Assembly (NCBI GenBank): GCA_903905455.1
Contig: CAIVGN010000106.1
Coordinates: 1 to 64,000 of the forward strand
DNA: 64,000 nucleotides
Source of the DNA: an uncultured Archangium sp.
GTDB lineage: Bacteria > Myxococcota > Myxococcia > Myxococcales > Myxococcaceae
Direction of reading: 5' to 3'
Below, in pieces: positions 36,591 through 47,165 of this stretch. The notes beneath the pieces were generated by a model. It saw nothing but the letters and a program-made list of their open reading frames with translations, searched no databases and was not told the origin of the DNA. The stretch's first letter is position 1. Each line of letters starts with the position of its first letter. Position numbers and translations under genes: made by a program.

Positions 36591-36644
36591 ACAGGAGCGG
36601 CGGCCACTACCACCTCCGCCGGATGTATGCAAGCGAAGGCGGAC

Positions 36645-37196
36645 TTACCGACCAATGCTCTTGCGGATAGCCGCGAAAATCTCGTCCAGGGCCCCTACCC
36701 CATTGATGGTTCGGAGCAAACCCAACTTTTCGTAGTGGGCCTTCAGCGGCGAGGTCTGCTGACGGAACACGTCGAGGCGCTTCTGCACCGTCTCGGGGCT
36801 GTCATCGGCCCGGCCGCGGCCCTTCATGCGCTCGTGAATCACGGCATCTGGCACCTCGAGCGAGACCACGTGCTCGATGTGCTTACCCTGCTTTTCCAAG
36901 GCCTTGGCCAGTGCCTCCGCCTGGGGAATGGTGCGGGGGAAGCCGTCGAGCAGGAACCCCTGCGCGCAGTCGGCCTCCTTGAGGCGCTCTTCGACAATTC
37001 CGATGACCAGGTCGTCGGGGACCAGCTTCCCCGCCGCCATCAACGGCCCGGCCTGCTTGCCGAGCTCGGTACCCTTCGTCACGGCGGCCCTCAAGATGTC
37101 ACCGGTCGAGATCTGAGGGATCCCGAACTCCGTGACCATCTTCAGTGCCTGCGTGCCCTTCCCCGCTCCAGGCGGGCCGAAGAAGACGAGATGCAT
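36645..37196 (-). CDS. adk: adenylate kinase (short-LID form)
   Basis: Interconverts AMP, ADP and ATP. The P-loop GPPGAGKGT is at 7-15, followed by [11 protein letters not shown], the core-domain [16 protein letters not shown] and the arginines around [15 protein letters not shown]. At 183 residues it is a short-LID type without the zinc LID insertion. It is co-transcribed with secY, 17 bp upstream. Confidence 0.96.
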   Translation of the reverse strand: MHLVFFGPPGAGKGTQALKMVTEFGIPQISTGDILRAAVTKGTELGKQAGPLMAAGKLVPDDLVIGIVEERLKEADCAQGFLLDGFPRTIPQAEALAKALEKQGKHIEHVVSLEVPDAVIHERMKGRGRADDSPETVQKRLDVFRQQTSPLKAHYEKLGLLRTINGVGALDEIFAAIRKSIGR

Positions 37197-37213
37197 ACGT
37201 GCCCCCAGGGGAC

Positions 37214-38572
37214 TCAGACGGTGGCCGCGTTACGGATGCGACCGCGGATGCGCGGGCCACGCGGGCCAGCGAACCCTTCGTAGTTGCGGCTGATCAGGTG
37301 CTGTTCAATCTGCTGAACAGTGTCGAGGGCCACACCCACGACAATCAGCAACGCCGTGCCGCCGAAGTAGAACTGCACGGACAGAACGCCCGCGATGACC
37401 GTGGGCAAGACGCAGATGGCCGCCAGGTACAGCGCGCCACCAAAGGTGAGGCGGTTGAGCACGCGCTCGATGAAGTCGGCCGTCTGGCGACCCGGGCGGA
37501 TGCCAGGGATGTAGCCGCCCTGCTTCTTGATGTTGTCGGCGACGTCGTCGGCACGGAAGGTCAGCGAGGTGTAGAAGTAGGCGAAGAAGATGATCAGGGC
37601 GACGAAGAGGCCGCTGTAGATCCACTGGTTCGACTGCAGCGCCCGCTGGAGACCGGCCATGCCGGGCACCCAGGTGGACAGGGTCGCAGGGAACGAGAGC
37701 AGCGCGCCGGCGAAGATCGGGGGAATCACACCCGACGCGTTCACCTTCAGGGGGAAGTACGTGGCCTGGCCGGCGAACATCTGCCGACCCGAGACGCGCT
37801 TGGCATACTGCACCGGAATGCGTCGCATGCCGCGCTCGACGAACACCACGGCGCCAATGATGAGCACCATCACGAACAGCAGGCCGACGACCGCGCCGGC
37901 GCTCACCGTCTCCGCGTCGACCGCGCGGTACAGCTGCTGCGCCGCGGGAGGAATGCCCACCACGATGCCCGAGAAGATGATCAGCGAGATGCCGTTGCCG
38001 ATGCCGTTCTCGGTGATGCGCTCGCCCAGCCACATGATGAACGCGGTGCCGGCGGTCAGGGTGATGACGGTGATGAAGGAGAACCACACCGTGTTCACGC
38101 TGTCGGGCACGACGATCTTGTCGAGAGCCGAGTTGTCGCCCGTGGAGCGACCGAAGGAATACAGGTAACGGGAGATGCCCACGCCCTGGACCACGGAGAG
38201 GACGATGGACCCGTAGCGGGTGTACTGGTTGATCTTCTGCCGGCCCGCAGCGCCCTCCTTCTGGAGTCGCTCCAAGCTGGGCACGACGACCGCGAGCAAC
38301 TGCATGATGATGCTCGCAGACACGTACGGCATGATGCCCAGGGCGAAGATCGACGCCTGGTTCAGCGCGCCACCCGAGAACATGTTGAAGAGGCCGAGGA
38401 GCCCGCCATCCTTCAGGCGCGCCTCCATGACGGCGTTGAGCGCGACGCGATCCACCCCGGGCGTGCTGATGAAGATGCCCAGGCGGTAGATGGCGAGCAG
38501 CACCAGCGAATACACGATTCGCGCGCGGAGCTCGGCGACGCGGAAGATGTTGGAGATGGCGTTGAGGGCCAA
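37214..38572 (-). CDS. secY: protein translocase subunit SecY
   Basis: Channel-forming subunit of the Sec translocon. The 452 residues contain about ten membrane helices. Family motifs include the [11 protein letters not shown] segment, [19 protein letters not shown], the [21 protein letters not shown] block and the plug-lateral-gate regions. It follows rplO by 110 bp across a strong hairpin and precedes adk. Confidence 0.98.
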   Translation of the reverse strand: MALNAISNIFRVAELRARIVYSLVLLAIYRLGIFISTPGVDRVALNAVMEARLKDGGLLGLFNMFSGGALNQASIFALGIMPYVSASIIMQLLAVVVPSLERLQKEGAAGRQKINQYTRYGSIVLSVVQGVGISRYLYSFGRSTGDNSALDKIVVPDSVNTVWFSFITVITLTAGTAFIMWLGERITENGIGNGISLIIFSGIVVGIPPAAQQLYRAVDAETVSAGAVVGLLFVMVLIIGAVVFVERGMRRIPVQYAKRVSGRQMFAGQATYFPLKVNASGVIPPIFAGALLSFPATLSTWVPGMAGLQRALQSNQWIYSGLFVALIIFFAYFYTSLTFRADDVADNIKKQGGYIPGIRPGRQTADFIERVLNRLTFGGALYLAAICVLPTVIAGVLSVQFYFGGTALLIVVGVALDTVQQIEQHLISRNYEGFAGPRGPRIRGRIRNAATV

Positions 38573-38611
38573 GGCAGCTTCCTCGAAAAAGTGGGAATCA
38601 GAAACGACGAA

Positions 38612-38643
38612 CGCCCCTCGACCCGTAGACGGTTCGAGGGGCG
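38612..38643 (-). terminator. strong hairpin between rplO and secY
   Basis: CGCCCCTCGA (38612-38621) pairs perfectly with TCGAGGGGCG (38634-38643), and inner CCG/CGG pairs extend the stem. The minus strand continues TTCGTCGTTTC, which is only moderately T-rich. A partial terminator or processing site that sets secY expression below that of the ribosomal proteins is plausible. Confidence 0.55.
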
Positions 38644-38682
38644 CGGCACACTAGCCTTTTTGACGGGCGGTGTGCACCGAAC

Positions 38683-39219
38683 TCAGGCCTTCGGGGCCTT
38701 CGCAACCTTCGCGACCTTCAGACCCTTACCAGAGTGGGCCTTCGCGGCCGCCTCGGGCTTGTGCGCCACGAGCGGGAGCTCTTCAAACGTGCCGCCGGTC
38801 GCAGTGATCGAGGTCTTGGCGCCTGCCGAGATCTGGTTCACCTTGATGGTCAGCTTCTTGGTCAAGACGCCCTCACCGAGCACCTTGATGCCGTCGTACA
38901 CGCCCTTGACCAACCGGGCGGCACGCAGCGAGGCCTCGTCGACGATCGCGTCGGCCTTGAAGTGGGCCTCGAGTTCGTGGAGGTTGACGATGGCCAGATT
39001 CAACGCGTTGGGCGCGGTGAAGCCGAACTTGGGGAGCCGGCGCTGGAGCGGGCTCTGACCGCCTTCGAAACCTTCGAAGCGCATGTTGCCGGAGCGGGCC
39101 TTCTGGCCCTTGGCACCACGACCAGCGGTCTTACCGAGGCCTGAGCCCTGGCCACGACCCACGCGCTTCTTGCGGTGCGTGGAGCGGTGCGGAGCCTTGA
39201 GCGTATGCAGTGTCACCAT
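38683..39219 (-). CDS. rplO: 50S ribosomal protein L15
   Basis: Large-subunit assembly protein. The Gly/Arg-rich N-terminus with GRGQGSGLGKTAGRGAKGQ and the FEGGQSPLQRRLPKFGF motif is typical. At 178 residues it has an Ala/Lys-rich C-terminal tail (KVAKVAKAPKA) beyond the usual ~145. ATG 39219 matches the family start and lies 10 bp after rpmD. Confidence 0.97.
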   Translation of the reverse strand: MVTLHTLKAPHRSTHRKKRVGRGQGSGLGKTAGRGAKGQKARSGNMRFEGFEGGQSPLQRRLPKFGFTAPNALNLAIVNLHELEAHFKADAIVDEASLRAARLVKGVYDGIKVLGEGVLTKKLTIKVNQISAGAKTSITATGGTFEELPLVAHKPEAAAKAHSGKGLKVAKVAKAPKA

Positions 39220-39229
39220 GGTGTGTTCC

Positions 39230-39496
39230 TCACTTCTCCTGCGCGGCGGCCTTCGCACGCGCGGCGTCACGCACGCGGATCTTCCGCGGCTTCTGGCGGG
39301 CCCGGGTCTTGGGCTCGTCCTTGACGATTTCGAACGCCACCAGGTGGCGCACCTTGTCCAGCATCCCACGGATGGCCGGCGTGTCCTTCAGCAGGCGCTC
39401 CGAGCCGAACTTCCACACACCGAGACCCTTGACCGTCGCGACCTGCTTGGTCGACGCGCTCGAGGGGCTCTTCACCAGCTTGATCTTGATGCCCAT
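39230..39496 (-). CDS. rpmD: 50S ribosomal protein L30 with C-terminal extension
   Basis: The L30 core (about 1-60) has IKLVKSPSSASTKQVATVKGL and the DTPAIRGMLDKVRHLVAFE region. The 88-residue length exceeds the usual ~60 through a basic, Ala/Arg-rich tail. Three bp separate it from rpsE. Confidence 0.95.
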   Translation of the reverse strand: MGIKIKLVKSPSSASTKQVATVKGLGVWKFGSERLLKDTPAIRGMLDKVRHLVAFEIVKDEPKTRARQKPRKIRVRDAARAKAAAQEK

Positions 39497-39499
39497 GAT

Positions 39500-40015
39500 T
39501 CAGCCCTCCGACTTGCGGCCGAAGTGGACTTCCTTGCCGCGCAGCCGGCTGACCTGCTCAGGCGACTTGAGCTGCTTGAGGCCATCGACCACGGCCTTCA
39601 CCACGTTGTGCGGGTTACGCGAACGCTGGCTCTTGGTGAGGATGTTGCGGATACCCGCAGCCTCCAGCACCGCGCGCACCGGGCCACCGGCGATGACGCC
39701 AGTACCTTCGGAAGCGGGCTTCAGGAGCACCTGGCCGGCGCCGAAACGACCGAGCACTTCGTGCGGGATCGTGTGGCCCATGAGGGGCACCTTGAAGAGG
39801 TGCTTCTTCGCGTTCTCGCCGCCCTTGCGGATGGCTTCGGGAACTTCGTTCGCCTTGCCCAGGCCGATGCCGACGTGACCGTTGCCGTCACCGACGACGA
39901 CGATGGCGCCAAAGCTGAAACGGCGGCCACCCTTCACGACCTTCGTGGGGCGGTAGATGTTGACGACGCGGTCCTGGAGATCCAGGTCATTCGCGTTGAT
40001 GGGAGTCGTGCTCAT
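39500..40015 (-). CDS. rpsE: 30S ribosomal protein S5
   Basis: Decoding-fidelity protein. The N-terminal double-stranded-RNA-binding fold has [20 protein letters not shown], and the [13 protein letters not shown] and GHTIPHEV motifs follow. The C-terminal half includes [17 protein letters not shown]. It has 171 residues, and the spectinomycin loop region near KVVKGG looks wild type. Confidence 0.97.
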   Translation of the reverse strand: MSTTPINANDLDLQDRVVNIYRPTKVVKGGRRFSFGAIVVVGDGNGHVGIGLGKANEVPEAIRKGGENAKKHLFKVPLMGHTIPHEVLGRFGAGQVLLKPASEGTGVIAGGPVRAVLEAAGIRNILTKSQRSRNPHNVVKAVVDGLKQLKSPEQVSRLRGKEVHFGRKSEG

Positions 40016-40032
40016 TTAGGTAGTCCTTTCGG

Positions 40033-40389
40033 TCAGAACTGCAGACCGCCCTCTCGTGCGCCGTCGGCGACTGCCGCGATGCGTCCGTGGTACGGGTTGC
40101 CGTTGCGATCGAAGACCACTTTCTCGATCTTCGCGCCCTTGCACTTCTCGGCGATCAGCAGGCCGACCTGCTTGGCGGCGGCCTTCTTGTCGCCCTCGTC
40201 AAGCTTGCCCTTGAGCTCCTTGGAGAGCGTGGAAGCAGCCACGAGGGTACGACCGGTGCCGTCGTCGATGACCTGCGCGTGCAGGTGCTTGAGCGACTTG
40301 TAGACCGTGAGACGGGGACGCTCGGTGGAACCCGAAACCTTCTTGCGGATTCGCTCTTTGCGATGGAGTCGTGATTCGGTGTTGGCCAT
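40033..40389 (-). CDS. rplR: 50S ribosomal protein L18
   Basis: 5S rRNA-binding protein, 118 residues. Recognised from [20 protein letters not shown], the HLHAQVIDD segment and the C-terminal [21 protein letters not shown]. It lies 18 bp upstream of rpsE. Confidence 0.97.
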   Translation of the reverse strand: MANTESRLHRKERIRKKVSGSTERPRLTVYKSLKHLHAQVIDDGTGRTLVAASTLSKELKGKLDEGDKKAAAKQVGLLIAEKCKGAKIEKVVFDRNGNPYHGRIAAVADGAREGGLQF

Positions 40390-40452
40390 GGTGTTTTCCT
40401 TTCCTTCCGCGCGAGATGCGGACTTCCCCGCGCGGATGAACGAGTATGCGGT

Positions 40453-41022
40453 TTACGCAGTACCCGTTTTGCCCTCCTTGCGGCGGACAACTTCGTCGGA
40501 CAACTTGATGCCCTTGCCCTTGTACGGCTCCGGCGGGCGAAGGTCACGAATCTGGACCGCGGTCTGCCCCAGCATGTGCCGGTCGACCGAACGCAGGGTC
40601 AGGTCGAGGGTAGGGAGCGAGTCTTCGGTGCGCGGCGCCTTGCCGACCTCAGCCGTGACGCCCTCCGGGAGGCTGTAGACGACCGGGTGCGAGAAGCCGA
40701 GCGAGAAGTGAATCTGCTTGCCCTTGACTTCGCAGCGGAAGCCGACGCCACGGATGGCGAGCTTGCGCTCCCAGCCCGAGTCGACACCCTTCGCCGCGTT
40801 GGCGAGGATGGCGCGGGTCAGGCCGTGCGCAGAGCGGTGCGTGCGGTGGTCGCTGGGGCGGGTCAGGAGGAGCTCCCCGGCCTTCAGTTCGACCTTGATG
40901 GCGGCGACCGGCAAGGTGATCGAGAGCTTGCCCTTGGGCCCCTCGAAGTTGACCTTGTCGCCCTGGATGACGGCCTTCACCTTGTCACCCAACTTGATCG
41001 GCATCTTTCCAATGCGGCTCAT
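40453..41022 (-). CDS. rplF: 50S ribosomal protein L6
   Basis: L6 sits near the factor-binding centre. It starts MSRIGKMPIKLGDKV, and ANAAKGVDSGWERKL and the C-terminal PEPYKGKGIKLSDEVVRRKEG motif follow. Length 189 is slightly long. It is separated from rplR by 63 bp and follows rpsH by 10 bp. Confidence 0.97.
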   Translation of the reverse strand: MSRIGKMPIKLGDKVKAVIQGDKVNFEGPKGKLSITLPVAAIKVELKAGELLLTRPSDHRTHRSAHGLTRAILANAAKGVDSGWERKLAIRGVGFRCEVKGKQIHFSLGFSHPVVYSLPEGVTAEVGKAPRTEDSLPTLDLTLRSVDRHMLGQTAVQIRDLRPPEPYKGKGIKLSDEVVRRKEGKTGTA

Positions 41023-41032
41023 GGTCGGGACC

Positions 41033-41431
41033 TCAGTAAACCGTGCAGATGAGCTCGCCGCCCACGTTGGCCTTGCGGGCCTCGTGGTCGACCATCACAC
41101 CGCGGGAGGTGGAGAGAATCGCGACGCCCATGCCGCCGCGCACGCGCGGGATGTCACGGACGTTCACGTAGCGGCGCAGGCCAGGCTTCGACTCGCGCTT
41201 AATGCCGGTGATCACGGGCTCGCGGCTCGGGCCATACTTCAGCACGATCGTCAGCTCGTTCTGCGGCGCCTTCTCGTGGACGATGAAGTCAGCCACAAAA
41301 CCCTCACTCTTCAGGGCCTTGGCAACTTCAACCTTCAACTTCGAGGAGGGCAGCGTCAGCTTGTCGTGACGCACCATCTGGGCGTTACGGATGCGGGTGA
41401 GCATGTCACCCACGGGATCATTGATGACCAT
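41033..41431 (-). CDS. rpsH: 30S ribosomal protein S8
   Basis: Central-domain 16S rRNA binder and known autoregulator of the spc operon. It starts [18 protein letters not shown], and the C-terminal [18 protein letters not shown] and ICTVY motifs are intact. It has 132 residues. ATG 41431 matches the family; an upstream in-frame codon at 41515 would add an unrelated sequence. The 117-bp gap before it is where rpsN would normally be. Confidence 0.97.
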   Translation of the reverse strand: MVINDPVGDMLTRIRNAQMVRHDKLTLPSSKLKVEVAKALKSEGFVADFIVHEKAPQNELTIVLKYGPSREPVITGIKRESKPGLRRYVNVRDIPRVRGGMGVAILSTSRGVMVDHEARKANVGGELICTVY

Positions 41432-41548
41432 CTTGAGACAACTTCCGGTGAGGCGCTGTCCGCGCACTCGCTGGAGGTCTTGACGCCTTCCGGGCCCATC
41501 CCGGTGGTTCGCCAAGACCAGTTCTTCACAGCACTACCACAACTTTGG

Positions 41549-42235
<687 letters not shown>

Positions 42236-42295
42236 GACTCGGTACCGACCTTCGTAATTACAGGGAGCGGCGCGCCTTAGCGCACCGCGGAAGCA

Positions 42296-42622
42296 TCAGT
42301 CAATGGTCGCTTCGCACTCTTTGCAGAAGCGCTTCTTTTTCTCGCCCTCGGTGCGGACGCCCACTCGGGTCGCCTTGTCGCACTTGGGGCACACCAGGGA
42401 GACGTTCGAGAGCTGGATGCTGCCCGTCTTCTCGACGATGCCGCCCTCGGGATTCGCGCGGTCCTTGCCCTTGCCAACGTGACGCTTGACCATGCGCAGA
42501 CCCTCGACCCGAACACGGCCCTTGGTCTTGTCGATCTCGATGATCTTGCCGCGGTTCGACTTCTGCGCGCGCTCCTCACCGGAGGTCACCTGCACCGTGT
42601 CGCCAACTTTAAGCTTCTGCAT
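42296..42622 (-). CDS. rplX: 50S ribosomal protein L24 with zinc-ribbon C-terminus
   Basis: Assembly-initiator protein with a KOW domain. [17 protein letters not shown], the [10 protein letters not shown] motif and [10 protein letters not shown] mark the core. The C-terminus has [11 protein letters not shown] and FCKEC, a four-cysteine zinc ribbon seen in some L24 proteins. 108 residues. It lies 3 bp after rplN. Confidence 0.97.
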   Translation of the reverse strand: MQKLKVGDTVQVTSGEERAQKSNRGKIIEIDKTKGRVRVEGLRMVKRHVGKGKDRANPEGGIVEKTGSIQLSNVSLVCPKCDKATRVGVRTEGEKKKRFCKECEATID

Positions 42623-42625
42623 GAC

Positions 42626-42994
42626 TCAGAGCACCTCAGGCGCGAGCGAGATGATCTTCATGAACTTCTTGGCGCGGAGCTCGCGGGCCACCGGTCCGAA
42701 GATGCGGGTACCGACCGGCTCGAGCTCCTTGTTGATGAGCACAGCCGAGTTCCCGTCGAACTTGATGTAGCTGCCATCAGCACGGCGAACCTCTCGAGTG
42801 GTGCGGACGACCACGGCCTTCGCCGTGTCACCCTTCTTCACCTTCGAGTTCGGGAGCGCCTCACGAATGGAGACGACGATGACGTCGCCAATGGACGCGT
42901 ACTCGCGATGCGAGCCGCCCATCACCTTGATGCAAAACACCTTCTTGGCACCCGAGTTATCTGCAACATCGAGCACACTGGTCATCTGGATCAT
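42626..42994 (-). CDS. rplN: 50S ribosomal protein L14
   Basis: Highly conserved intersubunit-face protein of 122 residues. [32 protein letters not shown] and the C-terminal [12 protein letters not shown] are diagnostic. It lies between rpsQ and rplX. Confidence 0.98.
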   Translation of the reverse strand: MIQMTSVLDVADNSGAKKVFCIKVMGGSHREYASIGDVIVVSIREALPNSKVKKGDTAKAVVVRTTREVRRADGSYIKFDGNSAVLINKELEPVGTRIFGPVARELRAKKFMKIISLAPEVL

Positions 42995-43027
42995 GACTGA
43001 TTTTCTCCCGGTTCTTTCAGATACTGG

Positions 43028-43330
43028 TCAGACGTTTGACGCCTTTTCCAGGACCTTCACCACGCGCCAGCGCTTGTCTTTCGACGTGCGCCGCGTCTCG
43101 GCGATGAGGACTTTATCGCCCTCGTTAATGGTCGGCTTCTTCGGCTCGTGATCCTCGACGTGCGCCTTGTACTTCTCGCGGCGGGACATCACCTTGCCGT
43201 AAGCGGCGTGCGAGGTACGACGGCGCACGGTGACAGTCACCGTCTTCGACATCTTGTTGGACGTGACGATGCCGATGCGCGTCTTGGGACGGCCGCGGGC
43301 TTCTGCAGTCTGGGTCTGGGTCTCAGCCAT
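43028..43330 (-). CDS. rpsQ: 30S ribosomal protein S17
   Basis: OB-fold 16S rRNA-binding protein. IGIVTSNKMSKTVTVTVRR and the EGDKVLIAETRRTSKDKRW block are typical. 100 residues with a short polar N-terminal extension. It lies 11 bp after rpmC. Confidence 0.97.
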   Translation of the reverse strand: MAETQTQTAEARGRPKTRIGIVTSNKMSKTVTVTVRRRTSHAAYGKVMSRREKYKAHVEDHEPKKPTINEGDKVLIAETRRTSKDKRWRVVKVLEKASNV

Positions 43331-43341
43331 GGTTCACTTTC

Positions 43342-43542
43342 TCACTTCTTCGTCGACTGCTTGGCGGTCAACACCGTCAGCACCCGCGCGAGGTCGCGCT
43401 TGTGCGTCGTGCGTTCCGACGGGTTATCCAGCGCGCCCGTGCGCAGCTTGAGGTTGTCCTGGACCAGAGTCGCGCGCAGCTCGGTGGCGCGGCGGCCCAG
43501 GTCTTCAACAGAGAGGTCGCTCAGTTCTTTCGCGGTAGCCAT
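43342..43542 (-). CDS. rpmC: 50S ribosomal protein L29
   Basis: Helical exit-tunnel protein of 66 residues. MATAKELSDLSVEDLGRRA, the LRTGALDNPSERTTHKRDL region and ARVLTVLTAK fit the family. It sits between rplP and rpsQ. Confidence 0.96.
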   Translation of the reverse strand: MATAKELSDLSVEDLGRRATELRATLVQDNLKLRTGALDNPSERTTHKRDLARVLTVLTAKQSTKK

Positions 43543-43554
43543 GTTTCGATCTCC

Positions 43555-43974
43555 TTACAGGCTCTGCTCGGCGCGGTTCACGACGCGCGTCATGACCGGG
43601 AGCTTGGCCGCGGCGAGGCGGAAGGCCTGGCCAGCGGTAACGGCATCCATGCCGCCCATCTCGTAGAGGATGCGGCCCGGCTTCACAACGGCCACGTAGT
43701 ACTCCACGTTGCCCTTGCCGGTGCCCTGTCGGGTTTCAGCCGGCTTCTTGGTGATGGGCTTGTCCGGGAAAATACGGATCCAGATCTTGCCGCCGCGCTT
43801 GATCTTGCGGCTCATCGCGATACGCGCGGCCTCGATCTGACGCGACGTGATCCACCCGGGCTGGGTGGTCATCAGGCCGAACTCGCCGAACGCCAGCGTG
43901 TTGCCACGGTGCGCGGCGCCGGGGTTCCGGCCCTTCTGCATCTTGCGGTACTTGGTGCGTGCAGGCTGAAGCAT
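43555..43974 (-). CDS. rplP: 50S ribosomal protein L16
   Basis: Peptidyl-transferase-centre protein of 139 residues. [19 protein letters not shown] and [21 protein letters not shown] are diagnostic, along with the [21 protein letters not shown] region. It lies between rpsC and rpmC. Confidence 0.98.
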   Translation of the reverse strand: MLQPARTKYRKMQKGRNPGAAHRGNTLAFGEFGLMTTQPGWITSRQIEAARIAMSRKIKRGGKIWIRIFPDKPITKKPAETRQGTGKGNVEYYVAVVKPGRILYEMGGMDAVTAGQAFRLAAAKLPVMTRVVNRAEQSL

Positions 43975-43999
43975 GACGTTCCTCGATCAGCGGCCGCGC

Positions 44000-44659
44000 T
44001 TAGCGGGCCTGGACGGCTTCTTTGCCGCCCTTGGTGGGGAGGATCTCGCCGCGACACACCCACACCTTGCAACCGATGGTGCCGTAGGTGGTGCGCGCAA
44101 TGGCGTACCCGTAGTCGATGTCGGCGCGGAGCGTGTGCAGAGGCACCCGACCCTCGCGGTACCACTCGTACCGCGCCATTTCGGCGCCGCCGAGACGGCC
44201 CGAGCAGGCCACGCGAATGCCCTTCGCGCCGAACTTCATCGCGGTCTGGATGGACTTCTTCATCGCGCGGCGGAAAGCAATTCGCCGCTCGAGCTGCGTG
44301 GCGATGTTCTCGGCCACGAGCTGGGCATCGGTCTCGGCCTTGCGGACCTCGACGATGTTGAGGAAGACCTCGTTCTTGGTGAAGCGCTGCAGTTCCTTCT
44401 TCACCGTCTCGATGCCCGCGCCGCGCTTGCCGATGACAATACCGGGGCGAGCCGTGTGCACGTTGACCTTGACCTTGTTCGCCGCGCGCTCAATCTCGAC
44501 CTTCGAGACGCCCGCGTGGTTCAGGCTCTTCTTGACGTGCGCGCGGATCTTGATGTCCTCGTGCAGCCACTGAGCGTAGTTACGCTCCTCGAACCACTTC
44601 GAGTCCCAGGTGCGGATGACGCCGAGCCGGAAACCAATCGGATGAACCTTCTGACCCAA
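44000..44659 (-). CDS. rpsC: 30S ribosomal protein S3 (TTG start)
   Basis: mRNA-entry-channel protein with a KH domain ([18 protein letters not shown]). The N-terminus [12 protein letters not shown] is the canonical S3 start when the TTG at 44659 is read as Met. AGGAG lies nine bases upstream and no ATG in frame fits better. The C-terminal domain runs through [19 protein letters not shown]. 219 residues. It follows rplV by 28 bp. Confidence 0.96.
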   Translation of the reverse strand: MGQKVHPIGFRLGVIRTWDSKWFEERNYAQWLHEDIKIRAHVKKSLNHAGVSKVEIERAANKVKVNVHTARPGIVIGKRGAGIETVKKELQRFTKNEVFLNIVEVRKAETDAQLVAENIATQLERRIAFRRAMKKSIQTAMKFGAKGIRVACSGRLGGAEMARYEWYREGRVPLHTLRADIDYGYAIARTTYGTIGCKVWVCRGEILPTKGGKEAVQAR

Positions 44660-44687
44660 GGTGTTTTCTCCTAAAAAAGTATGGCGG

Positions 44688-45044
44688 TTACTTCTTCGCC
44701 TTGAGTGACTCGTCGGACAGCACGACGTGAATGTGGCTCGTCTTCTTGTTGATGCGCGTCGCACGACCCATCGCGCGAGGCATGTAGCGGCGGCCCGTGG
44801 GGCCCTGGTCGACCGAGATCATCTTCACCCAGAGCTTGTCGATGTCGACGGAGCCCTTGGAACGATCGGTCGCATTGGCCATGGCGCTCTCGATGAGCTT
44901 CTTGACCGGGGCCGCAGCAGCGCGGCGAGTGAACTGAAGCGTGCTGATCGCCTTGGCGACCGGCATGCCACGAACGAGCGCCGCGACCACCGTGATCTTC
45001 CGGGGGGCCATGCGCAGGTGACGGAGGTGAGCAATCGATTCCAT
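44688..45044 (-). CDS. rplV: 50S ribosomal protein L22
   Basis: Exit-tunnel-lining protein of 118 residues. [19 protein letters not shown] and the tunnel loop [21 protein letters not shown] are intact. It follows rpsS by 5 bp. Confidence 0.97.
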   Translation of the reverse strand: MESIAHLRHLRMAPRKITVVAALVRGMPVAKAISTLQFTRRAAAAPVKKLIESAMANATDRSKGSVDIDKLWVKMISVDQGPTGRRYMPRAMGRATRINKKTSHIHVVLSDESLKAKK

Positions 45045-45049
45045 GACCC

Positions 45050-45343
45050 TTAACCCTTCTTGCCCGGAGCGGGAGCAGCCTTTTTCTCGGCGCTGTGCCC
45101 ACTGAACGTGCGCGTCGGCGCGAACTCACCCAGCTTGTGACCGACCATGTTCTCGGTCACGTACACGGGGATGAACTTGCGGCCGTTGTGAACCGCGAAC
45201 GTGTGACCCACCATCTCGGGGATGATGGTCGAACGTCGCGACCAGGTCTTGATGACCGACTTCTTGTTGCCCTTGTTCATCGCATCAACCTTCTTGCTGA
45301 GGCTGATGTCGACGAAGGGACCCTTCCAGGTTGAACGAGCCAT
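45050..45343 (-). CDS. rpsS: 30S ribosomal protein S19
   Basis: Head protein contacting S13 and the A-site finger. [19 protein letters not shown] and the [20 protein letters not shown] block identify it. 97 residues, with a short Ala/Pro/Lys tail. Confidence 0.98.
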   Translation of the reverse strand: MARSTWKGPFVDISLSKKVDAMNKGNKKSVIKTWSRRSTIIPEMVGHTFAVHNGRKFIPVYVTENMVGHKLGEFAPTRTFSGHSAEKKAAPAPGKKG

Positions 45344-45357
45344 GGTTCAGGAGCTCC

Positions 45358-46200
45358 TTACTGGCTGCGCACGCCCTGACGGCGCGGCGAAACGATGAAT
45401 TTGTCAGTGCGCTTGTTCTTGCGCGTGGTGAGGCCCTTGGTCTTCTTGCCCCAGGGCGAAACCGGGTGGGGATTGCCCTGGCCGGACTTACCTTCGCCAC
45501 CACCGTGCGGGTGATCGACGGGGTTCATCGCGAGACCACGGACAGTCGGGCGGATGCCGAGCCAACGGCTCTTGCCGGCCTTGCCGATGCGGATGATTTC
45601 GTGATCGATGTTACCGAGCTGACCGATGGTCGCGCGGCAGACGATCAAGACGCGGCGCACCATGCCCGAGGGGAAACGGACCTGGGCGTAGTCGCCTTCC
45701 TTCGCCATCAGCTGGCCCCAGCTACCGGCCGAGCGGATGAGCTGGCCACCGCGGCCCGGCTTGAGCTCGATGTTGTGCACCACGGTGCCTACCGGGATGT
45801 TCTGCAGCGGCAGCGTGTTGCCCGGGCGGATGTCGACCGAGTCACCCGAGAACAGGGTGTCGCCGACATTGAGGCCAACCGGCGCGAGGATGTAGCGCTT
45901 CTCGCCGTCAGCGTAGTGGAGCAGCGCGATGTTGGCAGTGCGGTTCGGGTCGTACTCGACCGAGAACACCTTGCCAGGAACGCCGTCCTTGTTCCGCTTG
46001 AAGTCGATGACGCGGTAGCGGCGCTTGTGGCCGCCACCCTGGTGACGGCGGGTGATGTGACCATCACCGTTGCGGCCACCGGAGCGCTTCATCGACTCGG
46101 TGAGGCTCTTCTCGGGAATGTCGTGCGTGATCTCGGCGAAGTCGGACACCGTCATGAAACGGCGTGCAGACGACGTCGGCTTGAACTTTTTGACGCCCAT
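45358..46200 (-). CDS. rplB: 50S ribosomal protein L2
   Basis: One of the most conserved 23S rRNA-binding proteins, near the peptidyl-transferase centre. [21 protein letters not shown], the [19 protein letters not shown] stretch and the C-terminal [19 protein letters not shown] identify it. 280 residues; ATG 46200 matches the family. It begins one base after rplW stops. Confidence 0.98.
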   Translation of the reverse strand: MGVKKFKPTSSARRFMTVSDFAEITHDIPEKSLTESMKRSGGRNGDGHITRRHQGGGHKRRYRVIDFKRNKDGVPGKVFSVEYDPNRTANIALLHYADGEKRYILAPVGLNVGDTLFSGDSVDIRPGNTLPLQNIPVGTVVHNIELKPGRGGQLIRSAGSWGQLMAKEGDYAQVRFPSGMVRRVLIVCRATIGQLGNIDHEIIRIGKAGKSRWLGIRPTVRGLAMNPVDHPHGGGEGKSGQGNPHPVSPWGKKTKGLTTRKNKRTDKFIVSPRRQGVRSQ

Positions 46201-46201
46201 T

Positions 46202-46495
46202 TTAGACCGTGCCTCCCTCGAACAGCTCGATCTTGTCCCCCTCCTTGAGGGTGACAAAGGCCTTCTTGAAGTTCGAGCGCTTACCCATCGACGTGCCCAC
46301 GCGCTTGATCTTGCCGCGCATGATCAGCGTACGAACATCCTGGACCGTGACCTTGAACTGGGCCGCAACCGCGCGGGCCACATCGTGCTTCGACGCCTTG
46401 CGGTCGACGACGAACGAATACTGGCGCTGCGCTTCACGAGCCTTGTCCAGCTTCTCGGTGATCAGCGGACCCTTGATGACAGAATTGATATCCAT
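46202..46495 (-). CDS. rplW: 50S ribosomal protein L23
   Basis: Exit-tunnel protein and docking site for trigger factor and [20 protein letters not shown] and [20 protein letters not shown] are diagnostic, as is the [20 protein letters not shown] end. 97 residues. Confidence 0.97.
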   Translation of the reverse strand: MDINSVIKGPLITEKLDKAREAQRQYSFVVDRKASKHDVARAVAAQFKVTVQDVRTLIMRGKIKRVGTSMGKRSNFKKAFVTLKEGDKIELFEGGTV

Positions 46496-46506
46496 GGTCG
46501 GTTTCC

Positions 46507-47154
46507 TTAGCCCTGCGCCTTGGAGCCACGGGGCTTGAGCAACGCCTCGTTGAGCGCCTTGGCGGCAGCCACGGTGATCACCAGCGTCGAGCGACGAAGC
46601 ACCGACTCAACGTTCACACCCTCGACGGGCAGGACGTCGAACTTCTCCATGTTGCGGACCGCGCGGAGGAGCTTGTCGTTCTTCTTCTCATCGACGACGA
46701 GCGCGTTCACCAGCTTCAGACCCTTGGTGAGCGACTCGTACGCCTTCTTCGACTTCCCGTCAGACGGGAACTCGTTGATGAAGACGATCTTCTTCTCGCC
46801 GGCACGAAGGGAGATGGCCGAGGAGAGCGCTGCACGACGAACGCCACGCGGCGGTCGGTACGTGTAGTCGCGCTGCTTGGGGCCCATCGCCTTGCCGCCG
46901 CCGACCCAGTGCGAAGCGCGGGACGAACCCTGGCGCGCACGGCCGGTACCCTTCTGCTTCCAGGGCTTCTTACCGCCGCCGGAAACGAGGGAGCTGTTCT
47001 TGACCGCGACGGTACCCGCGCGGCGATTGATCTGCTGCATCTTCGCGCCTTCGTACAGAAGGTGCGGGTTGGGCGTAGCAGCGAAGACATCGTCCGAGAG
47101 CTCAATCTCGGCGACCTTCTTGTTGGACAAATCAACGACGTCGAACTTGGCCAT
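46507..47154 (-). CDS. rplD: 50S ribosomal protein L4
   Basis: Exit-tunnel protein and autoregulator of the S10 operon in E. coli. [24 protein letters not shown] and the [22 protein letters not shown] loop identify it. 215 residues. It begins 11 bp after rpsJ, with its own GGAT-type ribosome-binding site. rplC, normally between them, is absent. Confidence 0.97.
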   Translation of the reverse strand: MAKFDVVDLSNKKVAEIELSDDVFAATPNPHLLYEGAKMQQINRRAGTVAVKNSSLVSGGGKKPWKQKGTGRARQGSSRASHWVGGGKAMGPKQRDYTYRPPRGVRRAALSSAISLRAGEKKIVFINEFPSDGKSKKAYESLTKGLKLVNALVVDEKKNDKLLRAVRNMEKFDVLPVEGVNVESVLRRSTLVITVAAAKALNEALLKPRGSKAQG

Positions 47155-47165
47155 GGTCGTTATCC

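Noticed and set aside
41432-41548. degraded rpsN in the rplE-rpsH gap
   Set aside because: The gap is shorter than the shortest S14 gene and no CxxC or RLCR-like remnant is readable in any frame.
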